Part shown: positions 7,772-15,115 of the stretch, in pieces
Layout of the letters: each line of letters starts with the position of its first letter
How positions within the stretch are numbered: position 1 is the first letter of the stretch
Source of the DNA: Dehalococcoidia bacterium
GTDB lineage: Bacteria; Chloroflexota; Dehalococcoidia; E44-bin15
DNA: 21,759 bases
NCBI GenBank assembly: GCA_004377275.1
Contig: SOIC01000210.1
Location: forward strand, 1-21,759
Direction of reading: 5' to 3'
Notes under the pieces: model-generated
What the model was told of the DNA's origin: nothing
The model's database searches: none
The model's input: the letters and a program-made list of their open reading frames with translations, nothing else
Made by a program: the position numbers and the translations under genes

Positions 7772-8485
7772 CTAAATCTTTCTGGTATAGATGACTATGC
7801 TCTTAGGAAAGAAGAAGTTTAAGATGCGTTCCACCCACGAAACAAACCTGGATTTAGTAACTATCTGCATCTCCAGGAACCTTAAATAAATCGCGGGAAC
7901 CCTGGCCTCCTCATTCTTAAGCCCGAAGATGCAGCGCAGTGTCCAGTAGATAGAATGGAAGGCATGCTCATAGCGGATGGCGTAAACTCTCAGGTTATGG
8001 CGACGCAGCATCTTCACCAGCCCCTGTGCGGTGAATATCCTAACGTGCCCACCAGGATGGTTGTAGTAGTCTGAATCCAGTATCCAGCAGGTCTTTTCGG
8101 GCACATAGGTGGGCACCGTGACCGCCAGCAGCCCCCCCGGCTTGAGTACTCGCACTATCTCCTCAATACCCTGATCGGGATCATCAACGTGTTCCATGAC
8201 CTCAGCGCAGAGAATCTTATCGAAGGAGGCGTCTTTGAAGGGCAGATTCAAGGCGTCGCCACACAGCACATTCCGGTTCCCATTAGACCCGCTCTGTTGA
8301 TCCATATGGTCCAGTACATATTTGGTCTTCCTGAGGCACAAATCATCTAGGTCCATGGCGCATGTCACGCCACTGCCATTGTTCAGGCGGTATGCTTCGT
8401 AGCTGTGCCTCCCTTCACCGCAGCCCACATCTAAAAACCTGTCGCCGTCTCTTATCTCGAAAAGGTTGAAGTTAACGGTAAGCAC
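7772..8485 (-). CDS. Class I SAM-dependent methyltransferase between two GT4 genes
   Basis: Methyltransf_11-type protein of 237 residues. Motif I is FLDVGCGEGRH (17-27), the acidic residue is Asp45 in MDLDD, GDALNLPF is at 77-84, EVMEHVDDP at 95-103 and LKPGGLLAVTVP at 114-125. The C-terminal part contains a basic/aromatic stretch (KSRFVSWVERILNFFFPKS, 211-229) that could be an amphipathic membrane-contact helix, though this is inference. I chose GTG at 8485: it overlaps the stop of the preceding glycosyltransferase (TAGTG), and GGGAGG lies seven bases upstream. The longer open frame to 8665 adds 60 residues of low-complexity out-of-frame glycosyltransferase sequence and is rejected. Lying between two paralogous glycosyltransferases, it probably modifies the same glycan or glycolipid. 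Confidence 0.86.
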   Translation of the reverse strand: MLTVNFNLFEIRDGDRFLDVGCGEGRHSYEAYRLNNGSGVTCAMDLDDLCLRKTKYVLDHMDQQSGSNGNRNVLCGDALNLPFKDASFDKILCAEVMEHVDDPDQGIEEIVRVLKPGGLLAVTVPTYVPEKTCWILDSDYYNHPGGHVRIFTAQGLVKMLRRHNLRVYAIRYEHAFHSIYWTLRCIFGLKNEEARVPAIYLRFLEMQIVTKSRFVSWVERILNFFFPKSIVIYTRKI

Positions 8486-9705
8486 TAAAGTACCTCCCGA
8501 TATACCGCCAGGGTCTTCCGTGCTGCCTCTTCCCAGGTGAAGTGCCGTTCCACCCTTTCCCTCCCCTCTTCCCCCATCGCCTGGCGCAAGGGCCCGTCGG
8601 AAAGAAGGCGCTTGAGCGCCCCGGCCAGGGCATAGTGATCTCGTGGCGGCACCAAAATGCCGCACTTCCCATCCTCTACCACCTCAGGGAGCGCTCCGGC
8701 TGTGGTGGCGACCACAGGAAGGCCACAGGCCATCGCTTCCGCGGCGGGAAGACAAAAGCCCTCATACAAGGAGGGAACCACCGCTACCTCGGCCCTGGCG
8801 TAGCACCCAACCAGCTCCTCCACACACACCCTCCCGGTAAATTCGACGCTGCCATCAAGCCCGAATCTCTCCACCAGAACCGGGGTATACTCGTTATCAG
8901 GGGCCCCACGGTCTACTATAGTTAGTTTCACGTCCATCTCTTCACGAAGTAGCTGAAGGGCGTGAAGCAGGTATATGACCCCCTTTTTGCGATCCTGGGT
9001 GTTGGCGACGACGAGGAGGCGACCTGGCTCCTTCCGCTTGCTATCCAACCCCCGAAACATCCTGGTATCGATGCCATTGTGAACCACCCTTATCTTTTCC
9101 CGAGGAACCTTGAAGGCGTTCCTGGTCTCCTCCGCAGCGCTCTCTGAGACTGTGATCACCCGATCCATCCTCCTGGTCACCAGGTGCTGCATTACGAATG
9201 GATAGAACATTATCCGGCCGAATCTCTCCCACGCCCTGTCTATATAAGTAATATCGGTCTTTCTATCGATGGGCAGGGGGTGGTGCACTGTGGCCACGAT
9301 GGGGATTTTAAAGGACTTCATCAGCAGTATGCCATAGCCCAGGGTCTGATTGTCATGAATGATGTCGAAGCGGTAATGGCGGAGGAGCTGGCGTAATTTC
9401 TGGTAGGCCCTGAAGCTGAATGAGAACATCTCGGGGAACATCCCCAGCCTGATCGCCGCCAACTCGTAGAGGTTGAGCGGGGTGAAAACCTGGAAGGGAT
9501 CTTTCTTGGGGAATCCGAACTCAAACAGGTTCAGGTTTTCTACCCGGTGTTCTGTAATCCCCTCAGCAATATTGGGATAAGGAGGACCGACGATTACATG
9601 AACCTCGTGCCCCAATTTTTGGAGCTCTCGGGACAGGTAATATAGGTAAACCCCCTGACCCCCACTGTACATATTCCCCCTATTGCAAAGGAGGCAAATC
9701 CTCAT
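8485..9705 (-). CDS. GT4-family glycosyltransferase (paralogue 2)
   Basis: GT-B fold glycosyltransferase of 406 residues, paralogous to the protein at 6477-7751; about 41 of the first 60 residues are identical by eye. It has MRICLLCNRGN and GGQG (15-18) at the N-terminus, HHPLPID (141-147) shared with its paralogue, NTQDRKKG (235-242), and the EX7E element YEGFCLPAAE (314-323) followed by GALPEVVEDGKCGILVPP. Paralogue 1 has an 18-residue longer chain, partly through insertions around residue 64-75. The start ATG overlaps the stop of the Nudix gene by four bases (ATGA) and its own stop overlaps the next methyltransferase start by one base, so translation is coupled on both sides. The substrate is unknown. 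Confidence 0.88.
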   Translation of the reverse strand: MRICLLCNRGNMYSGGQGVYLYYLSRELQKLGHEVHVIVGPPYPNIAEGITEHRVENLNLFEFGFPKKDPFQVFTPLNLYELAAIRLGMFPEMFSFSFRAYQKLRQLLRHYRFDIIHDNQTLGYGILLMKSFKIPIVATVHHPLPIDRKTDITYIDRAWERFGRIMFYPFVMQHLVTRRMDRVITVSESAAEETRNAFKVPREKIRVVHNGIDTRMFRGLDSKRKEPGRLLVVANTQDRKKGVIYLLHALQLLREEMDVKLTIVDRGAPDNEYTPVLVERFGLDGSVEFTGRVCVEELVGCYARAEVAVVPSLYEGFCLPAAEAMACGLPVVATTAGALPEVVEDGKCGILVPPRDHYALAGALKRLLSDGPLRQAMGEEGRERVERHFTWEEAARKTLAVYREVL

Positions 9706-10241
9706 ACTTCGCTCTTCCCCAGGTGCAGAGATAGGGCGAAAAGGCCGGCGATGCTCTTGGCATCCCGGAGCTCACCAGATGTAATCAGGCTACGAACCTG
9801 TTTCAAAGGGATAGGTACCACCTCGATAATCTCATCCTCCTGGGCCCGGCTCGGGCTAGGCTCAAGCTCGGTGGCGAGGAAGAGGTGCAGAAACTCAGTG
9901 GAGTATCCCGGGCTACTGTAGAACCCGCCAAGCCGCTCCATCCTCCCGGCGACATACCCGATTTCCTCCTCAAGCTCCCTGAGGGCACCCTGGAGAGGCT
10001 CCTCACCGGGTTCAATGCCACCGGCAGGTATCTCTAGAAGCTCCCGCGCCACCGCGTGGCGAAACTGGCGCACCAGGATCACATTATCCTCCGCGTCGAT
10101 TGCCACAATGGCAACGCAATCTGGATGCTCCACCACCTCCCTCTCGGTCTCCCTGCCCCCAGGCAGCACCACCTTATCGACGCGAAGGTTCACCTGACGC
10201 CCCTCATATATTTGCCTGCTCTCTAAGGTTCGCTCCTCCAT
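9702..10241 (-). CDS. nudF: Nudix hydrolase, ADP-ribose pyrophosphatase type
   Basis: Predicted ADP-ribose (ADP-sugar) pyrophosphatase of 179 residues, splitting ADP-ribose to AMP and ribose 5-phosphate. The Nudix box GX5EX7REUXEEXGU is complete: it begins in AGGIEPGEE and ends in RELEEEIGY (about 73-96). The downstream GGFYSSPGYS, with a Pro some 15 residues after the box, is characteristic of ADP-ribose-type enzymes. The N-terminal half (YEGRQVNLRVDKV, VVEHPDCVAIVAI) also matches this subfamily. It overlaps the acetyltransferase stop by one base and the glycosyltransferase start by four. Activity on an ADP-sugar that feeds the glycosyltransferases is possible but unproven. It sits with NAD kinase, which is consistent with NAD turnover. 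Confidence 0.9.
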   Translation of the reverse strand: MEERTLESRQIYEGRQVNLRVDKVVLPGGRETEREVVEHPDCVAIVAIDAEDNVILVRQFRHAVARELLEIPAGGIEPGEEPLQGALRELEEEIGYVAGRMERLGGFYSSPGYSTEFLHLFLATELEPSPSRAQEDEIIEVVPIPLKQVRSLITSGELRDAKSIAGLFALSLHLGKSEV

Positions 10242-10705
10242 CAGCGTGAAGATTCCGGCTTATATATTAGTGCCACCTCATCGCAGTCAGGGAACTTGGG
10301 ACAACGCAAACACTCTCCCCAGATCTTGCGCGGCAGTTCCATTTTATCCACCTGGCGAAATCCAAACTGCTCAAAGAAATCGGGCATATAGGTGAGACAG
10401 AAGATGGTTTCGATGCCCATACCCCTCGCCTCTTCAAGGCAGGCCTGAATTACCAAGGCACCGGCCCCCTGGTCCTGCATCTCCTCAGCTACTGACACAG
10501 CCCGGATCTCGGCGAGATCGGACCAGAATACATGAAGCGCGGCACAGGCAACTAATTGCTCGCCATGGCGGACCACGAAAAAGTCCCGCATGTTCTCATA
10601 GAGTTCGCTCAGGGCGCGGGGTAACATCTCTCCCTTATCGGCAAAGTAGTTGACCAGCTTGTGAATTTGAGCTATGTCATTAATGCGCGACTTTTCAGCC
10701 TTCAT
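10241..10705 (-). CDS. argA: GNAT acetyltransferase, short N-acetylglutamate synthase type
   Basis: GNAT-fold acetyltransferase of 154 residues resembling stand-alone N-acetylglutamate synthases, which make N-acetylglutamate for arginine synthesis. It lacks the amino-acid-kinase-like domain of classical ArgA. Visible features are the AEIRAVSVAEEMQDQGAG segment (65-82), whose end is the acetyl-CoA phosphate loop, and a C-terminal FGFRQVDK. A Cys-containing tail WGECLRCPKFPDCDEVAL (129-146), with Cys132, Cys135 and Cys141, is seen in this short subfamily. Its stop and start overlap the Nudix and NAD kinase genes (TGATG and ATGA). The assignment to arginine synthesis is from family resemblance; no arginine genes are in the window, so another amino acid substrate is possible. 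Confidence 0.8.
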   Translation of the reverse strand: MKAEKSRINDIAQIHKLVNYFADKGEMLPRALSELYENMRDFFVVRHGEQLVACAALHVFWSDLAEIRAVSVAEEMQDQGAGALVIQACLEEARGMGIETIFCLTYMPDFFEQFGFRQVDKMELPRKIWGECLRCPKFPDCDEVALIYKPESSR

Positions 10706-11517
10706 TTTGACACCAGCCTCTCCATTAAGGTGCTGTAGAAGAAGGCTGGAGGCTGTGCTCTCAGAAAGCGGGCTGCATGAGGGCTGAGGCTGACTCTAAT
10801 AGTGTCCCCACTCTCCAGCGCCAGGTTAATCTGCCCATCGATGCTCAGCATCGCCTGGTGGTCGGTGCGCACCCTCAGCTCCACAATGGCGGTGGGTGGA
10901 AGCACCAGGGCATTGGCGAAGGTAAGGTGGGGGGAAATGGGGTTTAATAGGATCTCCCTGGACTGGGGATAAAGTATGGGGCCACCAGCGGCCAGTGAGT
11001 AACCCGTGCTCCCAGTTGCGGTAGCGATAATCACGCCATCCGCTTTATAGGTGGTCAAAGGAGTACCATCGATAGTAGTTTCTACATAAATAACCCTGGA
11101 TACGGTGCCTCGTCCCAAGACGACGTCGTTCAAGGCATGATAGGTCCGTTTGCCTGCCAGTTCCGCCTGAAGCATAGCACGTTCGTCAACCCAACCCTCT
11201 CCTGCTAATAAGGCAGCAAGCTTATCGCGAGCCTCCTCGATACTCAGCTCGGTCATAAACCCGAGCCTACCCAGATTTATCCCCACAATGGGAATTGACT
11301 GAGGGGCCACAGCGCGCGCCGCCCGCAATATGGTGCCATCGCCACCAACGCTAATGATCAGTTCCGTACTCCCAACCTGAGTCCTGGCATCCTCCTCATC
11401 CCAGGCAGAACAAAGCCAAACAACCGCATTCAGGGAGGGCAAATAGCCGGCCAGCTCCTCGGCAAAAGCCTTAGCAGCAGCGATTTTTGGGTGATAGAGA
11501 ATCCCTACCCTCTTCAA
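10702..11517 (-). CDS. nadK: NAD kinase
   Basis: ATP- or polyphosphate-dependent NAD kinase producing NADP. It has 271 residues from the TTG at 11517. Landmarks are the catalytic GGDGT motif (58-62), INLGRLGFMTE (80-90), ALNDVVLGRG (the NAD-contact region), TATGSTGYSLAAGGPI in the C-terminal domain, and ISPHL. I chose TTG 11517 because it gives MKRVGILYHP, the typical start of the family, with an AGAGGA ribosome site four or five bases upstream. An in-frame TTG at 11529 would add four residues. The stop overlaps the acetyltransferase start by four bases. A sigma70-like promoter lies about 50-80 bases upstream, so it is probably the first gene of a six-gene transcript that may also receive read-through from nuo. 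Confidence 0.94.
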   Translation of the reverse strand: MKRVGILYHPKIAAAKAFAEELAGYLPSLNAVVWLCSAWDEEDARTQVGSTELIISVGGDGTILRAARAVAPQSIPIVGINLGRLGFMTELSIEEARDKLAALLAGEGWVDERAMLQAELAGKRTYHALNDVVLGRGTVSRVIYVETTIDGTPLTTYKADGVIIATATGSTGYSLAAGGPILYPQSREILLNPISPHLTFANALVLPPTAIVELRVRTDHQAMLSIDGQINLALESGDTIRVSLSPHAARFLRAQPPAFFYSTLMERLVSK

Positions 11518-11575
11518 GAGTCCTCTCAAAACCTAATCAAATCAACAAAGACTCAAAGGCTAAGTTGCAGTGGGA

Positions 11576-11604
11576 AGTCTATCATTGCTTAAAAGTGCTG
11601 TCAA
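11576..11604 (-). promoter_or_regulatory. Candidate sigma70 promoter for the nadK cluster
   Basis: On the minus strand, TTGACA (11604-11599) is a perfect -35 hexamer. Seventeen bases later comes TAGACT (11581-11576), four of six matches to TATAAT. The spacing is ideal. Transcription would start near 11569, giving a leader of about 50 bases before the nadK TTG. The -35 box overlaps the nuoN stop codon. The gap between nuoN and nadK shows no clear terminator, so read-through from nuo is also possible. Confidence 0.5.
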
Positions 11605-13022
11605 GGGAGAAAGATACTAGCGGCTGTCTCTGCAAATTTCAGCAGCATCCAGGGGTAAATACCGAGCAACAACACCCCGAGGCAGGAGATGGAGAGTGCA
11701 ACGCGGAGCCCACTTGAGGCATGCACACCCTCCTTCGATAGCGGCTCTCCCAGAAACATCACACGCACTACCCTCAAATAGTAGTATGCGGAGATCACCG
11801 AGTTAATCACGGCGATGATAACCAGCCATAGCAGCTCGGCGTTTACGCCAGCGCTGAATATGTAAATCTTGGCCATGAACCCGGCTGTGGGCGGGATACC
11901 GGTAAGTGAGATTAGGCAGAGCGCTAGGGCCAAGGCGTATAACGGTGCGCGCCGCACCATTCCAGAGTAGTCGGAGATCTCATCGCTATTGATCTTGTTG
12001 GAGATGGCAATGATGGCGATAAATGCTCCTAGATTGGTGAGGGCGTAGCATGCCAGGAAGAAGATTAATGCGCTGCTGGCCTCGGTGGTAACCGCCGCCA
12101 GCCCTATCATCAGGTAGCCTGCCATGGCGATGCTAGAGTATCCCAGCATGCGCTTGATGTTTTTCTGGGCGATGGCGACTATATTGCCCACGGTCATAGT
12201 GATGGCGGCGAGCACCGCGAAGATCATACCCCAGTCCAGGCTTGCCGGTCCCAGGGCCTCATAGAAAACCCTTAATATTACCGCAAAGCCCGCCGCCTTA
12301 CTGGCTACGGAGAGATAAGCGGTAATGGGTGTCGGTGCCCCTTCATAAACATCGGGGACCCACATCTGGAAGGGGACAGCGGCGATCTTGAAGCCAAATC
12401 CGGCCACCAGTAACACTATGCCCATGAGGAGCGCCGGACTACCCAACAGCCCCTCAGCAGAAATAGCTGCGGCGATTCCCTCAAGATAGGTGGTGCCGGT
12501 AAGCCCGAAAACCAGCGCCATGCCATAGAGAAACACTGCGCTGGCCACCGCACCGAGGAGCAGGTATTTCAATCCCGCCTCGCTGGACTTAGGGTCCTTG
12601 AGAAAGCCGGTTAGGACATAAAGAGAGATCCCCGTTAACTCTAAAGCGACGAAGATGGAGATCAGCTCCCTAGTGGATGCCAACAGCATCATCCCCGTAG
12701 CGGCCAAGAGAATCAGGGCATAGTATTCCGCGCGAAAGGCGGCGAACTTGCGGGCAAACTCGGTGGAAGAGAGGAGCACCAGTGCCGCTACCCCCAGGAA
12801 AAAGAGGTGGAAGAAGAGTGAGAAATGGTCAACAGCCAACGCGCCGCCGAAGGAGGTCTCATTTCTACCCCACAGGGATAAGGTGAAGATGACGGGCACG
12901 ATGAGCCCGATAATGCTCACCCACCCCAGGATCCACTTTCGCCCGATGAACAGGTCCAGGAGAATGACCACCAGAGCCAGGGCCAAGAGGCTTATCTCAG
13001 GTGACAGAAGATAAAGATCCAA
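11601..13022 (-). CDS. nuoN: NADH-quinone oxidoreductase subunit N
   Basis: Antiporter-like proton-pumping membrane subunit of complex I. The 473 residues, almost entirely hydrophobic, are enough for about 14 helices. The conserved core VALELTGISLYVLTGF carries the functional glutamate of the first half-channel. GLKYLLLGAVASAVFLYG and VYEGAPTPITAYLSVASK are the broken-helix signatures of the family. MLGYSSIAMAGY is a further match. The start is TTG at 13022, with AAGGAG six bases upstream. It is separated from nuoM by a Nudix gene and a short pseudogene, which breaks the usual M-N adjacency. It is the last nuo gene here and is followed after about 84 bases by nadK. No subunit-specific truncation is seen. 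Confidence 0.95.
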   Translation of the reverse strand: MDLYLLSPEISLLALALVVILLDLFIGRKWILGWVSIIGLIVPVIFTLSLWGRNETSFGGALAVDHFSLFFHLFFLGVAALVLLSSTEFARKFAAFRAEYYALILLAATGMMLLASTRELISIFVALELTGISLYVLTGFLKDPKSSEAGLKYLLLGAVASAVFLYGMALVFGLTGTTYLEGIAAAISAEGLLGSPALLMGIVLLVAGFGFKIAAVPFQMWVPDVYEGAPTPITAYLSVASKAAGFAVILRVFYEALGPASLDWGMIFAVLAAITMTVGNIVAIAQKNIKRMLGYSSIAMAGYLMIGLAAVTTEASSALIFFLACYALTNLGAFIAIIAISNKINSDEISDYSGMVRRAPLYALALALCLISLTGIPPTAGFMAKIYIFSAGVNAELLWLVIIAVINSVISAYYYLRVVRVMFLGEPLSKEGVHASSGLRVALSISCLGVLLLGIYPWMLLKFAETAASIFLP

Positions 13023-13106
13023 CTCTCGCTCCTTTTTCGAACTCTACGTTACGTCAGAATGAACCCTTAGCTATGCTCCATAAATACAGACCCCAATGAG
13101 TAGAGC

Positions 13107-13541
13107 CTACCGAATAGTACGAAAAACCTCCGCTAAATTTAGTAGCTTCTGGGTATCCTGGTGAAGCTCATCCCATATCTTGGGGAGGTCTTCTCGGGAA
13201 ACCCAGATGCCTTCACCCACGTCGCTACCCGGTCGGAACTCACCGCTCACCAACTGCGCCAAAAAGTCGATATAGATAACGTGAAGCGTCGTCTTGCCAT
13301 CCGATTTCACGATCCGCTCGAAGGGAGTGAGTGGGGTGATGAGACGTATCTGGAGATTGGTTTCTTCCATTATCTCCCTGGCGACCCCTTGCTCCATGCT
13401 CTCCCCCAATTCTAATTTACCTCCAGGACAGATCCATTTCCCCTGCCAGAAACCATTCCTCTCTGGTACATGCTTCACCAGCAGGACTCGCCCCGCCTCA
13501 TTAACGATCACGGCTCCAACCGCTACCATTATCTCATCCAT
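13107..13541 (-). CDS. MutT-like Nudix hydrolase inside the nuo operon
   Basis: Small Nudix hydrolase of 144 residues. The box begins in CPGGKLELGES (about 38-48) and continues to AREIMEETNL, with the final Gly of the consensus replaced by Asn, as happens in several MutT-like subfamilies. The N-terminus VAVGAVIVNEAGRVLLVK is typical of nucleotide-cleaning or cofactor-cleaning Nudix proteins. The substrate is unknown and could be an oxidised nucleotide or a dinucleotide. It is unrelated in detail to the ADP-ribose-type Nudix protein at 9702-10241. It lies between nuoM and nuoN in the same direction, with 79- and 84-base gaps, wider than between the other nuo genes. This suggests later insertion into the operon. 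Its ATG overlaps the end of the nuoM-like fossil. Confidence 0.85.
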   Translation of the reverse strand: MDEIMVAVGAVIVNEAGRVLLVKHVPERNGFWQGKWICPGGKLELGESMEQGVAREIMEETNLQIRLITPLTPFERIVKSDGKTTLHVIYIDFLAQLVSGEFRPGSDVGEGIWVSREDLPKIWDELHQDTQKLLNLAEVFRTIR

Positions 13542-13542
13542 A

Positions 13543-13617
13543 GAACACCCCTAGAATCGGCTGAATGCCCATACTCATAATACTGGCGACTATCCTTGGA
13601 TAGATGCCGAATTTCAT
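13543..13617 (-). pseudogene. Fossil of a second NuoM C-terminus
   Basis: A 25-codon frame directly behind the nuoM stop encodes a peptide that aligns without gaps to the last 25 residues of the adjacent NuoM. Both contain M-x2-G-x-YPRI, then I, then GIQ-x-I-x-G; 12 of 25 residues are identical by my count. At the DNA level about 48 of 75 bases match, with many differences at third positions or giving conservative changes. That pattern suggests divergence while still coding. It lies in the same frame as nuoM beyond the stop and runs to a TGA inside the Nudix gene start. There is no ribosome site and no remaining N-terminal portion. It is best read as the remnant of a tandem nuoM paralogue lost by deletion. 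Confidence 0.6.
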
Positions 13618-13620
13618 CCA

Positions 13621-15099
13621 CTATAATCCCCCCGTAATGGTCTGGATGCCTACTTTTATGATATCGGTGAGTATTCGCGGATAGAGGCCGATGAGCATGA
13701 TCACCGCGACAAAGGCGAATATATACACCTTTTCCAGCTTGTCAGCGTCGGGTACACCATTATATTCATCCCTTGGCGGGCCATAGAACACGCGCCGCAG
13801 CATCCACAGGATGTACCCTGCACCAAGCACTACCCCAGTAATCGCCAGAATGGTATAGATGTGAATGCCGGGAACCATGGTGCTACCGAAGCTGCCAAGG
13901 AATGTTATTACCTCGGCGGCGAAACCGCTGGTGCCGGGGAGCCCCAGAGCGGCGAGACCAGCAATGCTGAAGACCACCGCGATTACGGGCATCTGGCGCA
14001 CCAGCCCGCCAAGCCTGGGGATGCTCCGTTCATGCGTTTTGCTGTAGACCAGCCCAACCATGGCAAATAGGAGGCCGGTTATGATGCCATGGCTGACCAT
14101 CTGCAGCACGGCACCGGTCATACTCACCTGCGACAGGGCGAAAATGCCGAGCAGGACAAAGCCCATATGGCTCACGCTGCTGTAAGCGATCAGTTTCTTT
14201 AGATCTGTCTGCCGCAGCGTCATCGCCGCACCGTAAATCACACCGATAACTGCTACAACAACGAAGAGCGGCGCATAGCTATGCGCAGTCTCAGGGAATA
14301 TGCCCACCGCAACCCGTATCATACCATAGCCCCCCATCTTGAGGAGCACCCCGGCGAGGACCACGCTCACCGCGGTGGGAGCATCGGTATGGGCGTCGGG
14401 GAGCCATGTATGGAACGGGAATATGGGCAGCTTGATCGCGTAGGCAATGATAATGAGGAAGAATATCGCTGCTGCCATCATTGAGCTGAGGATGGAATCG
14501 AGACCCATCCCCGCTAGCGCAATCATGTCGAAGGTTCCCGCCTGGAAATAGAGCAGCAGGATACCGACGAGCATGAAGGCGCTGCCGAAGAGGGTATAGA
14601 GGACGAACTTAATCGCCGAGTACTCCTTCCTCCCCGTGCCCCAGATGGAGATGAGCATATACATCGGTATCAGCTCCACCTCCCAGAAAATAAAGAACAG
14701 AATCAAGTCCAGGGAGCAGAACACTCCTAGGATGCCCGTTTCCAGTACCAGAAGCCAGGCGAAGTATTCCCTGACCCTGAGGTTTATATTCCACGATACA
14801 AGTACTGCAACGAAGCCGATAAAGGTGGTGAGGAGTACCAGGGGCAGGCTTAGCCCATCGACGCCCATAAAGTACTGGACATTGATCGCTGGGATCCACG
14901 ACAACTGTTCCACAAACTGAGGCCCGTCAAGCGAGCGGTCGAACATAGAGAAGAGGGCTAGAGAGAGGAAGAAAGATACCGCGGTGAAAGCAGCGGCGGC
15001 AAGCTTTATCCGCCTGGGGTTAGCCCCGGGGAGCAGGGCGATAACGATCGCCCCGATAACGGGGAGGAAGACGATTGTCGATAGATAGGGAAAATCCAA
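13621..15099 (-). CDS. nuoM: NADH-quinone oxidoreductase subunit M
   Basis: Antiporter-like proton-pumping membrane subunit of complex I, 492 residues with about 14 hydrophobic helices. FFIFWEVELIPMYMLISIWG (135-154) contains the essential Glu140, equivalent to the helix 5 glutamate of the family. EYSAIKFVLYTLFGSAFMLV carries the lysine partner. HTWLPDAHTDAPTAVSV and LLKMGGYGMIR are the second-half signatures. The start is TTG at 15099, with AGGAGG five bases upstream; the gap to the nuoL stop is 16 bases. The C-terminus (YPRILTDIIKVGIQTITGGL) is immediately followed by a degenerate copy of itself, described separately. It belongs to the leftward nuo operon. Confidence 0.96.
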   Translation of the reverse strand: MDFPYLSTIVFLPVIGAIVIALLPGANPRRIKLAAAAFTAVSFFLSLALFSMFDRSLDGPQFVEQLSWIPAINVQYFMGVDGLSLPLVLLTTFIGFVAVLVSWNINLRVREYFAWLLVLETGILGVFCSLDLILFFIFWEVELIPMYMLISIWGTGRKEYSAIKFVLYTLFGSAFMLVGILLLYFQAGTFDMIALAGMGLDSILSSMMAAAIFFLIIIAYAIKLPIFPFHTWLPDAHTDAPTAVSVVLAGVLLKMGGYGMIRVAVGIFPETAHSYAPLFVVVAVIGVIYGAAMTLRQTDLKKLIAYSSVSHMGFVLLGIFALSQVSMTGAVLQMVSHGIITGLLFAMVGLVYSKTHERSIPRLGGLVRQMPVIAVVFSIAGLAALGLPGTSGFAAEVITFLGSFGSTMVPGIHIYTILAITGVVLGAGYILWMLRRVFYGPPRDEYNGVPDADKLEKVYIFAFVAVIMLIGLYPRILTDIIKVGIQTITGGL

Positions 15100-15115
15100 C
15101 CTTTCCTCCTATTTT

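Noticed and set aside
7125..7775. 216-codon open frame on the plus strand opposite a glycosyltransferase gene
   Set aside because: It lies antisense to a well-supported GT4 gene, its product matches no family I know, and it lacks a convincing ribosome site; it is a shadow of the real gene's codon use.
8486..8665. 60-residue N-terminal extension of the methyltransferase at 7772-8485
   Set aside because: The extension lies entirely inside the upstream glycosyltransferase in another frame and is Gly/Arg-rich without family similarity; GTG 8485 has an excellent ribosome site.
13036..13060. Near-palindromic ACGTTACGT in the gap before nuoN
   Set aside because: Too short and isolated to call an operator, with no second copy elsewhere that I noticed.
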